This document shows positions 1 to 10,100 of a stretch of 48,658 nucleotides of DNA, in pieces. The first letter of the stretch is position 1, and each line of letters starts with the position of its first letter. The stretch covers positions 478,307-526,964 of the forward strand of contig NW_003131859.1 of the NCBI RefSeq assembly GCF_000003605.2, given 5' to 3'. This DNA comes from Saccoglossus kowalevskii. Taxonomy: Eukaryota; Hemichordata; Enteropneusta; Harrimaniidae. Below the pieces are notes generated by a model. It had not been told where the DNA came from. It saw nothing but the letters and a program-made list of their open reading frames with translations, and searched no databases. The translations under genes were made by a program, and so were the position numbers.

Positions 1-1948
1 TTCACCACTGAGCATGTTCCTGAGCATATGTGCATTGCATTGTGAAGAGAGAAATTCAAATTTTTCACCACTGAGCATGTTACTGAGCATATGTGCATTG
101 CATTGTGGAAGAGAGAAATTCAAATTTTTCACCACTGAGCATGTTACTGAGCATATGTGCATTGCATTGTGGAAGAGAGAAATTCAAATTTTTCACCACT
201 GAGCATGTTGCTGAGCATATGTGCATTGCATTGTGGGAGAGAAATTCAAACTTTTCACCACTGAGCATGTTGCTGAGCATATGTGCATTGCATTGTGGGA
301 GAGAAATTCAAATTTTTCACCACTGAGCATATGTGCATTGCATTGTGGGAGAGAAATTCAAATTTTTCACCACTGAGCATGTCGCTGAGCATATGTGCAT
401 TGCATTGTGGGAGAGAAATTCGAATTTTTCACCACTGAGGATGTTGCTGAGCATATGTGCATTGCATTGTGGGAGAGAAATTCAAATTTTTCACCACTGA
501 GCATGTTACTGAGCATATGTGCATTGCATTGTGGGAGAGAAATTCAAATTTTTACACCACTGAGCATGTTGCTGAGCATATGTGCATTGCATTGTGGGAG
601 AGAAATTCAAATTTTTCACCACTGAACATATGTGCATTGCATTGTGGGAGAGAAATTCATTTTTTCACCACTGAGCATGTTACTGAGCATATGTGCATTT
701 CATTTTGGGAGAGAAATTCAAATTTTTCACCACTGAGCATGTTGCTGAGCATATGTGCATTGCATTGTGGGAGAGAAATTCAAATTTTTCACCACTGAGC
801 ATATGTGCATTGCTTTGTGGGAGAGAAATTCAAATTTTTCACCACTGAGCATGTTGCTGAGCATATGTGCATTGCATTGTGGGAGAGAAATTCAAATTTT
901 TCACTACTGAGCATGTTGCTGAGCATATGTGCATTGCATTGTGGAAGAGAGAAATTCAAATTTTTCACCACTGAGCATGTTACTGAGCATATGTGCATCG
1001 CATTGTGGAAGAGAGAAATTCAAATTTTTCACCACTGAGCATGTTGCTGAGCATATGTGCATTGCATTGTGGGAGAGAAATTCAAATTTTTCACCACTGA
1101 GCATATGTGCATTGCTTTGTGGGAGAGAAATTCAAATTTTTCACCACTGAGCATGTTGCTGAGCATATGTGCATTGCATTGTGGGAGAGAAATTCAAATT
1201 TTTCACTACTGAGCATGTTGCTGAGCATATGTGCATTGCATTGTGGAAGAGAGAAATTCTAATTTTTCACCACTGAGCATGTTACTGAGCATATGTGCAT
1301 CGCATTGTGGAAGAGAGAAATTCAAATTTTTCACCACTGAGCATGTTACTGAGCATATGTGCATTGCATTGTGGGAGAGAAATTCAAATTTTTCACCACT
1401 GAGCATGTTACTGAGCATATGTGCATCGCATTGTGGAAGAGAGAAATTCAAATTTTTCACCACTGAGCATGTTACTGAGCATATGTGCATTGCATTGTGG
1501 GAGAGAAATTCAAATTTTTCACCACTGAGCATGTTGCTGAGCATATGTGCATTGCATTGTGGAAGAGAGAAATTCAAATTTTTCACCACTGAGCATGTAA
1601 CTGAGCATATGTGCATCGCATTGTGGAAGAGAGAAATTCAAATTTTTCACCACTGAGCATGTTACTGAGCATATGTGCATTGCATTGTGGGAGAGAAATT
1701 CAAATTTTTCACCACTGAGCATGTTACTGAGCATATGTGCATCGCATTGTGGAAGAGAGAAATTCAAATTTTTCACCACTGAGCATGTTACTGAGCATAT
1801 GTGCATCGCATTGTGGAAGAGAGAAATTCAAATTTTTCACCACTGAGCATGTTACTGAGCATATGTGCATTGCATTGTGGAAGAGAGAAATTCAAATTTT
1901 TCACCACTGAGCATGTTGCTGAGCATATGTGCATTGCATTGTGAGAAA
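1..1948. repeat. Satellite array, 62-64 bp unit
   Basis: About 31 head-to-tail units run off the left edge. A typical unit reads from CACCACTGAGCATGTT through GAGCATATGTGCATTGC and GAGAGAAATTCAAATTT. Units come as 64 bp (GGAAGAGAG), 62 bp (GGGAGAG) and 50 bp; the 50-bp form has lost one side of an internal GAGCAT...GAGCAT direct repeat of 12 bp. Variant sites (TTACTGAG or TTGCTGAG, TGCATTGC or TGCATCGC) recur in blocks, which suggests duplication of multi-unit segments. Both strands stay open for long stretches because the unit has few stops; these frames are not genes. The array ends at the change to unique sequence after GCATTGTGAG. Confidence 0.95.
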
Positions 1949-2642
1949 CTAATCTGTTATGCAATCAAATTAGATATGCATATTACTGGCCATATTACAA
2001 AGTGAATTATTTCTGAATGATTTTGTAGTGTATGATTAGTAATTGAGAATAATAACAGACTAGAAATAAAATTTATAAATGTGCTGTTTGAAATCAATAG
2101 CGACGTACACAACATGTGAAAATGTAGTGACTGTAATGTTTTAAATGACTGTTCTGAATTTTATATCACACACTGTAAAATGACTAATTTTCAATGGGTT
2201 TAAATTTCGTTGACTTTTTCAGGCATATTCAGTGGGTTTTAAATTCACGGTTTTATTATTTAGATAATGTGTTCTATGCTCAATTTTACATTCACTGGGT
2301 TTTAATTTAGCGCTTTTTCCAGTCAGCGAAATAAGCCAAATTAAAACCCAGTGAATAATTAATCCTTTTACAGTAGTCATAAACTGGATAGGTGTGCTAT
2401 TTCTCAAATTTATTCAACTTTTGTTCCAAGAACATTTTTATTTTAGTTTTTATTCTTTTTTTTTTTAATTCAGTTCATTTCATAACTTGACCGAAAAGCA
2501 AGATAATTTTGATCTTATCCCAAGTAGAAACCCAATCCAACACCTAACATATATATGACAGATTTGAACGAAAAATGCCAAACCATGTCTAAGATACAAC
2601 ATTCCCAACAACAATAATATCACACATTGAGTGGCAACTCAC
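1949..2642. other. Spacer / CMC1 intron 3, no exon seen
   Basis: AT-rich sequence between the satellite and CMC1 exon 3. It holds one MITE (2171-2375). I searched the minus strand for the CMC1 C-terminal exon (a Cys-containing, Tyr/Leu/Arg-rich helix tail in vertebrates) and found no convincing candidate. The motif at 2098-2125 (AGCGACGTACACAACATGTG) recurs in the foldback at about 26034, so part of this stretch is dispersed repeat. Confidence 0.6.
2171..2375 (-). mobile_element. MITE, family B (ACTGTAAAA ends)
   Basis: About 205 bp, with ends ACTGTAAAATGACTAATTTT and AATTAATCCTTTTACAGTA. The interior carries repeated CACTGGGTTTTAAAT and GTCAGCGAAATAAGCC motifs. It is the reverse orientation of the copies at 20552-20761 and 20944-21154. 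No coding capacity, so a non-autonomous DNA transposon. The right end is flanked by TA; the left flank has CA. Confidence 0.75.
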
Positions 2643-4856
2643 CAATCTGTCAAGCATTTTCTCATAGCACTATTTTCTTTACGACACTTCAGAACCATTC
2701 CTAATGAGCTTTTTGCAGCACAATCGCTGAAAGCTGTTGAATAGAAAATAATAAACATCAGCCAATATAATCACTGTATTGTCTTCAATAAGATCACCAT
2801 ATCTTCAAAACATTCATCATACTGTCTCAATTGTGATCACTTGAAATAATATTCGGAGGGGAGGGGTTGTGTGCTTTGACTAATAGCTCACGCCCTAAGA
2901 AACACAAGTACCCTGGGTGCGAGGTTAAATGTATATTATATTTAATTCAAGTTGATTCTCTACATCATAATTTCAAAGTTGATTATATAAGCCATAATGT
3001 TAGATTTAATTTAATTCTTTACACTATACTATTGGATTCTAATTGCAAAAGTACCACAAGGAAACAAGCCCTTGTGTCCATTTACAGTGATTACAATGAA
3101 GATCCCACGTAGTGAACACTTTATCATAAAAGCTAGAACACTAACAACACACACACAAGGCTAAATCATTGCATTTCCAGAAATATACATTTTTCTTCAT
3201 CAATTCATAGTGGTATCTTATAAATCCTTGATGTTAATTATTACATTATATTTAACTATACCTTGTACTTCGGATGAACATTTTTCCTTCCTGGCTCTAT
3301 CTCTCACCATTTTGGGAATCAGGACATCAAGTTCTACATGACGAAGCTTCTCGTCAGCCGCAGGTTTTGATTCTTGACTCATACTGGGATTGTTGACATC
3401 AACTTATGCATTGAAGATCGACAAAGTGAATGAAGAAGAAATGAATTCATTGAAAGCTGATTCATTACTCAGTATACAACAACCCTCCAATCGCTAGCCA
3501 GTATTACTGTGATTTTGAAATTGTCGCTTACAGTGCGCTCACTGGGGAAACTTGATCATAGTCATGTCTGGCAATCAAGTTATTTTCGTTAAGTTTCCCA
3601 AACCTTTATGATCGATCAAGTTACATCTGAATTTTAACTGCCAGGTTAATTTATTCAGATATACCTTACGTAATTGACAGGAATAGTTTATGAACATTGT
3701 TGGGTTTAGCAATTATCAGTCCACAGTGTCAGGTATAAGACAAAGACTGGAAATTGGTGTGATTAGAACTTTTATCAGGATTAGGTACTGACACCATAGT
3801 CTTCATTTTTAGTGTTGAAATTGTTGCTACAAATCAACCAGTTGTGGTTGTGAAAAAAGTGAAATAACAATGTACCTCCCCATCTAAACCTAACTCAACC
3901 CAACCTCCACTCCCTTTATCACCCCTCAAATTAATTGTACATGCCCCTCTTGAGAACACCTATAGTGACCGGTACATACAACCATGGAAGTAGAAACAAG
4001 CAGCCTCTCAGCTAAGATAGCTCCACTGTTAGCAATGCACATTTCAATTAAAGAACAGAAGATATCATTAAAAAATGAACAATATGTATAGTATCAAGCA
4101 ATGGGACTTGCTGTTTTCAACAATAATTCAAAAATATCACTTTTTACCAAAAATTACAAAAATATTCATCAAAATTAGAGAATTAAAGATATCATTACAA
4201 AATGAACAAATCTGAGAGAGGTCCACATGTAGTACCTATATATGTAATATCAAAGCAATCGGATTTGCGTTTTTTACAAGAAGTTGAAAATATCACTTTT
4301 TACCAAAAATTACAAAAAATATTCATTACAAAATGAACAAATCTGAGAGGGGTCCACATGTAGTACCTATATATGTAATATCAAAGTCGACAGCGGAGCT
4401 AAAAAAAGGAGTGACAACGCTATTGATATCTTTTATACCTCCATGGTATAGCCATGGACGTACTACTCCATGATACAACTGAATTGGGGGGGGGGGGGCT
4501 GAAGGTTACGGTTAAGAGTTGCGGTAATGAGTTGGGGTACAGTGGAAAGTTAAATCACAATTCGCACGAAAGTTGAAAACAATAATAACTTCCACAGGCA
4601 ATGGAATACGTAATACGGGTGAAATTAAGTGATAGGGACGAACTGCTTAAAAATGTAAATAAAGAAACAGCACGAGTCTGTGTGTGTTCTGTCACCAACT
4701 TTACTATGAGACCGATCTCAAAAACTCAAATGATCTAGTCCTCAATTTAAGTTGATGCACAAGATCAACCAAACCCGACACGCACTAAACTACCAACGCA
4801 CACGTGCAGAAGTCGTCACACTGAAATTAAAATTTACCTTTCTGGCCATCAGCCAT
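2643..4856 (-). CDS. CMC1, COX assembly mitochondrial protein (3' end not in view)
   Basis: CMC1 is a small twin-CX9C protein of the mitochondrial intermembrane space that helps early cytochrome c oxidase assembly. Three exons are seen on the minus strand: 4856-4838 (M-A-D-G-Q-K), 3402-3262 and 2733-2643, with phases 1, 1 and 2 that agree. Exon 2 encodes LRHVELDVLIPKMVRDRAR, which matches the human LRHVEKDVLIPK region almost residue for residue. Exons 2 and 3 together give C-X9-C (CSSEVQAFSDC) and C-X9-C (CRKENSAMRKC), the disulphide-forming helix pair. The reading frame reaches CLTDW and then meets a GTGAGT donor. The final exon was not found in the next 700 bp, so it may lie past the satellite. 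An in-frame TGA precedes the ATG at 4856; a second Met (MSQES) in exon 2 could be an alternative start. The N-terminus is about 16 residues longer than the human one. Confidence 0.85.
4050..4387. repeat. Tandem direct repeat, about 131-156 bp, 2.5 copies
   Basis: In CMC1 intron 1. The segments ATATCACTTTTTACCAAAAA (4134 and 4290) and TCCACATGTAGTACCTATAT (about 4220 and 4350) recur in the same order. The last copy lacks a stretch of about 25 bp. A 13-base G run follows at 4486-4498. Confidence 0.8.
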
Positions 4857-5509
4857 TGTGAATTCAAGTTGGCGTCAGATTCACACTTCGGATTTGATTC
4901 ATATCATCGGGTTGGGTAAGTACCAGGGTAAGTACAAATCTCCCACGCAGAGTTCTATTTCTAAGAATATACTTTCGGTGTTCTGTCCCGAGTGCTCTGG
5001 TCGCAGGGATTTCTTGGAAGAAGAATGGGTATGTATATTCTCGGTTTGGAAGCAAAGACTTGGCACGTATTTTTTTCATTAAGATCTCAGGATTTTATTA
5101 AGAGTACAGCCACGCCAAATCTCTTTTTATTAATATATTTTTGAATTGAATTGAAGTGAAATAGTTTAAAAATCGATTTTAGTCGGTTTTTAAAAAGTGT
5201 GTGCGTTATATGTTTATGTGACAAATACTTATTGTATCTATTTTTATTCTATACGTTTAATAAGTTCGCGTATAACATATAGTATTTTAATTCATGTGAT
5301 TTAATGAATTGTCTTCAAGAAGTTAGTAAGGTGCAATATTGACAGTTTTGCTGCTAAAATAAGGAAGTTATTATGTTACCGTTCCCCACAACTTTAAAAA
5401 AGCGATAGCACAATTTTAAAATGCGTTTCTATTATTAACGCTTACAGATAAATATAACACTCTGTATTCAATATTAACATTATTTAATAAACGTTTTAAA
5501 AATAAAATA

Positions 5510-6060
5510 AGATATTTGTTGAACGTTCAAACTGTTTTTAAGTTGTTTTCAGTTGAAAAGGGCAGGTACACACACCCTAAAACGCCAGTAAATGAAAGAA
5601 AATGCAAACAGTTCAAAATGAATGTGATTGAGGATGAATTTCACTTTCTCGTGATTTGTCCAAAATATGGAAACTTGCACCAACAACTTATGTCTGAATT
5701 TAATTTTCTATCACATGATGCACACAATACATTCATTCGATTGCTCAGTGCAGATGATTGTGAAATTATAAAAAAGGTTTCACAGTTTATTTACAAAGCC
5801 TTTCAAGAAAGAATAGATAGTTGATAGCTTTGAATTTTATTATTATTAGTCTTAGTTTTATTATTATTAAACTTATTAGAATTAGTAAAAAAATTAACAC
5901 ATTACATTTTACTTTTATACTTAACATTATAATATTTTCTCTTTCTTTATCATTTCATTATTATTATTATACTTTGTTATACTTTTATTGCTACTGTACT
6001 GATAGAAATACTGTATTTCTAAAGATGCAATAAATAAATATTATTATTAATTAATTAATG
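5510..6060 (+). mobile_element. 5'-truncated LINE, 3' end of the ORF2-like reading frame
   Basis: The frame at 5516-5824 gives a 102-residue tail with VEKGRYTHPKTPVNERKC, then EDEFHFLVICPKYGNL. This resembles the Cys/His-rich C-terminus downstream of reverse transcriptase in several non-LTR retrotransposon clades. The residue expected to be the second Cys of that motif is Phe (CKQF). After the stop comes a T-rich 3' region ending in an AATAAATAAATATTATTATT tail. Nothing upstream of about 5510 continues the frame, so this is the usual 5' truncation on insertion. It is a dead copy in the spacer between CMC1 and the candidate exon at 6773. Confidence 0.7.
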
Positions 6061-6772
6061 TTAACATAATGGTTTTACGAATTCTACGAATAGATGATGG
6101 TGTGCCGAATTTCATATTTATTCTTACATTTTAAAGCATGAAAAAATCGTAGTTTTTTTAATCTGAGTTTTTAGTCGTTTATATCATCTTTTTTCTTTTG
6201 AGTCAACCAGCCGTTAAAAAACAGAAAAACTGAAGAAATGCAATCTCTAAATAAAAAGATTCAAATAATGATGGCGTTTTCAATGCAAACATTTATAAAA
6301 ACGCCAATCATGTTTTCCAAACAGTCATTAATCTATATTTTTATAATTTCTTTATTCTAAATCAAGTCACTATCAGAGCGTCCTGCACTTCACCAACTAT
6401 TATATCTTGTAGCACAGACAACTACAAGTAATCAGATTTCCCAGAAATCATTGCTCATTCTGACAGTGGACGAATCCAACATATCAATCTCATGTCTGTC
6501 GCACTTACGCCAACTTCGCTATCGTGTTTATTGGGTTCTTATCACTTTCCTCCAGTTATGGGTGGACTGTTCGATATTAGAGGGGTGGTAACAAATATAA
6601 CAACAAAATACCTGTATATGAAGAAAAATGACAATGGAGATATCATTTGACTACTAAACATACTAGTATTCAGGTAGAGAGACTATTGACTTTTGTTCAA
6701 AAAGATAGTTTTTTGACTAGAAAATAAGATTATAAAATCAATGTATATACCACCCCTCAAACCGTCACTTAC

Positions 6773-6858
6773 CTTTGACCTCCGTATTTTGGTTGTTTAT
6801 GCTGCTTTGCTCCACTTTTTAGACAGACAGTTGCCTTGCGCAACTTCACCACGGCCAT
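6773..6858 (-). CDS. Candidate first coding exon of an unidentified gene, divergent from RIOK3
   Basis: The minus strand has AAAAATGG (good start context), then 28 codons encoding MAVVKLRKATVCLKSGAKQH and KQPKYGGQ, then AAAG followed by GTAAGTGA, a near-perfect splice donor. The exon ends in phase 2, so it cannot join CMC1 exon 2, which needs phase 1. The peptide is basic and I do not recognise it. I did not find a convincing next exon between 5080 and 6770. The ATG lies 308 bp from the RIOK3 ATG in head-to-head orientation, which suggests a shared promoter. It could also be a chance open stretch with a good donor. Confidence 0.42.
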
Positions 6859-7165
6859 TTTTCTCAACGTTGTGCAACTTATTTTAATTTTGCACGAATT
6901 GTGCAATAGTTGTTTTTTTTTTTTTTTTTACCTGGCTTTTGGTGCTATTTTGGGAGCTTTTAGTTAACGCGTATTTTCTAATTTTCATTGCAATCCGGAG
7001 CCACCCGGTCACTGAGGATCAAAATAGTGTCGATCGGCCATTTTCAGTCTCGCTCGGTTTTCACAAAATCTGCCAGTATTCGGATTATAATAGTATAAAA
7101 GTTTAATTTTTAAAAACATTTCTGTATATAGCGAGTTATATTTTTATTATTTATTAACTGTAAAA
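6859..7165. promoter_or_regulatory. Probable bidirectional promoter / 5' UTR of RIOK3
   Basis: Spacer between the two divergent ATGs. It holds two GGCCATTTT motifs, at 6853-6861 (overlapping the minus-strand start codon) and 7037-7045; both fit the core of the YY1 site (AAAATGGC in reverse). A weak TATA-like ATAATAGTATAAAAG lies at 7086-7100. A T run occupies about 6912-6930. Transcription starts cannot be placed from sequence alone. Confidence 0.45.
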
Positions 7166-10100
7166 ATGGAGTCACGCGGAGAAGTTCTTGTCAGCGAAAG
7201 TTCTATTCCAAATCGTAATCCCTGGACTCGAAACCAGACAGACTCCCATATGCCGGGAGTTGTGATCGGCGCCTCGCCTTCACCGCCGAGTCCCTGGAAA
7301 TCCGTTGTACAAGTTACCGCAGAACCGTGTTCTTTGTCGGATGTAATGAGTGAAGAATTGGCAAAAGAACTACAGAAAAAAGAAGAAAAAGATTCTGTAA
7401 TTTCCACAGTGAAAACGGGGTAATTATGTTTTTAATAATAACTTGACTACAACTACAACTGTACTCTTTTTTTTTTTTAGCTCCATGACACAACTAATCT
7501 GAGGGTGTACTGTGTGGTAAAGAGAAAACATAAAATACATTTCACAGAAAAAAAATAATAATACATGTACTGTGTTTCAACATGAACATTCAGGTTAAGT
7601 TTTCTATTTACCAATTATTTTGTTTTTGTACGATAACTTGTGCATCTGCTCAGTCTATTATATTAGACTACGGGTTTGCCCAATCATTGTTTCTGCATGC
7701 TACAAAGTGAAAGAAAATATCTATTTTAATTATACATTGTTTGTCCATATAACATGTGATGTGTATACTTTTGCATAAGTCAATTATGAATAAACAGCCA
7801 TACAGTGCTTTCAGAAAAGCCGTTTATATATTTTATAATGTTTCATTCAAATCCAATTGAGACAACTTGATTGGCTATAATTATTCGCATGTTGTTCCAT
7901 GATGTGCAAAAAGCAAATCAGATTTTGGTTGATACCCACACGCACAGGGTCGTTCCTTTTCAGACGCATGTATTCATCCACACTGCCTTCACTGTATTAC
8001 TGAAATGTAACTGTACTATGCATGGCTTGTTTATGTGAGAGTACAGCAAATTTCATGAGGGTATGAATGTTTTTTATGATTATTTATAAAATATTTATAA
8101 AACACTTACCCTGGAAGACCCAAAACTAAAAAAATACTTTGATTCGATGTAGAAACCATTTTGTAACACCTAATACCTTAGGTCTTGTTGGGTTTTTTCA
8201 ATCATTGGTCGATTTATCCGTCAATACGCTGTGATTTGTCATGTTGTTTTTAATCATCATTTGAAATTTTTATAACATTTTATTTAAAAAAAAACATTCA
8301 TAAAATATACAAGAGAAAATATAATTTTGAAAATCTAAGTTATTCAATCATATTTTGCACTAATATTTGTCTTGTTGATTTCAGCGATACAGTTGATTTT
8401 GATCTATCACTGTTCCATGAAGATGGAAAAGAAACTGATAATGATTTGCTACTGGCACAAATGTTGCAATTAGAATTTGACAAAGAGCATGATCAGATGC
8501 TGAAGAATGAAGAACAGCATTTCAACAAAGACAGCAAAGGTAAAAATATTATATACTAGTAGCTTATATCAAAGAAATCTTTATCAAAACATTAGTAATC
8601 TGATCCATTAACCATTCAAGTGGCATTGTCTCTCTTCACAAAATAAACTTTTACCTTGATTCATGCTTGTTCCACAATTTTTGTTGATAATTGAAAACAA
8701 TTTTGTCCAAAATTAATTAAAGAGAAATTATTGATACGTTTTCAAATTATCACACTAAATTTTTAGAAACTTTTTCCCCCCATGTGCAAAATTCTGACTA
8801 CCATCCTCTGTTCTCAGTCCCAAAAATATCACCAGTAACCAACATTATTAAACTTGAATAACTTTCTTTAAATTCACGATTATTTGCCCTGTACTAGATT
8901 ATTTTTTCTTGTGGTTTACATAACTTTAAAGCAATTAATTAACTTGAGTGATAAAGTTTCAAGTTCGATGTTGGTTTTTCTTTCATACCTAAGTGTGATA
9001 TACATCAAGAATGCAATTATCTGATTCTCATTTTTCTCTGTGCAACAGTTAAACTATCCTTTGCCAATTATCGATCTGTGCATCCAGCACTTAATGAGGA
9101 TGTTGATGAAGATGATAGCTGGGATGAGGATGAAGACACTGTCAAAGGTAATTGTATAATGCTTATTATTATACATCTGTCACCGTAACGCCATAAGTTA
9201 CAACGTGCTGTAATTTTGCGGTATTTTGCGGGGTATTTTAATCCTACCATATTAGGAAACACAAATTCCAAAAATGGAATGATTATGCGCGTAAGCGTCC
9301 TCTAATAATAAAAACAAATATGGCTGCCACCAAAGTTTTGCCAGTTTCAACATGAAGAAATTCGCTGATTCTGTTCTAAATATTTTGGAATTTTGGCATT
9401 CCCATGATGTATCCTTGGAAGGAAAAGATGTATAATAATAAGGTTATTAAGAGAATACCACGAAGTATGCACTCACAGTACGCTGCACATCGACCTCCGC
9501 TGTGCGTCGGTTGATATTCCAGCTGTACTGTCTTCGTGCATACTTTGAGGTATTCTCGTAATAACCTTATATTATGTGACTAATACTGGTAGTTCAGGTT
9601 CTACAGGTAGGTAGAATATATAGAGGGTGTCTAATGAGTAACTGTGTGATATTTGATTTTTTGATTGATTTATTAATCAAATGAAGTCATGTTCCAAGCT
9701 TTTGACAAGGAACATACAAAATTTACTACACAAGTTTAATACTGTACATGGGATACAATTTCCCTTTCTATGCAATTCAATTTAGCTTTTTTTTCTCAAC
9801 CAACACAGACCTCAGAATCACACATTTGTGGTGTACTGGGTAATAGTTTAGTTTTTATTTCGTTTGTTTTCATTTTGTTGAGGATTACTAAAATCTATGG
9901 TTTACTATTTTTTATAATAACAGCTGTGACTTAATTTCTAAGTTTGAATTTACTATGAAGCAAAGCCTTTTCATAAATGTAGAATAGCCAGGCTTATAGG
10001 GGGGACAAATTAATTGACTATCTATTTCCATAGCCAGGTTTGTCCAGAAAAAATTGAATTGACTACTTATTTTTAAACATATGAAAGTGGTTACATGCTT

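Noticed and set aside
1-1945. Long overlapping open frames on both strands (up to 141 codons) and a CRISPR-like look
   Set aside because: They follow from a stop-poor satellite unit whose 62- and 64-bp forms sum to a multiple of three. Units are adjacent with no unique spacers, and the DNA is eukaryotic.
2400-2642. Possible CMC1 last exon after TATATATGTTAG at about 2555 (minus)
   Set aside because: In the required phase the peptide shows none of the expected conserved C-terminal residues, so it is probably not the exon.
2867-3112. Plus-strand open frame of 81 codons
   Set aside because: It lies antisense in CMC1 intron 2 and has no recognisable motif or good start context.
4858-5082. Plus-strand frame and doubled GGGTAAGTACC / GGGTAAGTAC donor-like sites, with an antisense frame reminiscent of the U1 5' end
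   Set aside because: The surrounding sequence does not match U1 snRNA, and the frames have no splice partner.
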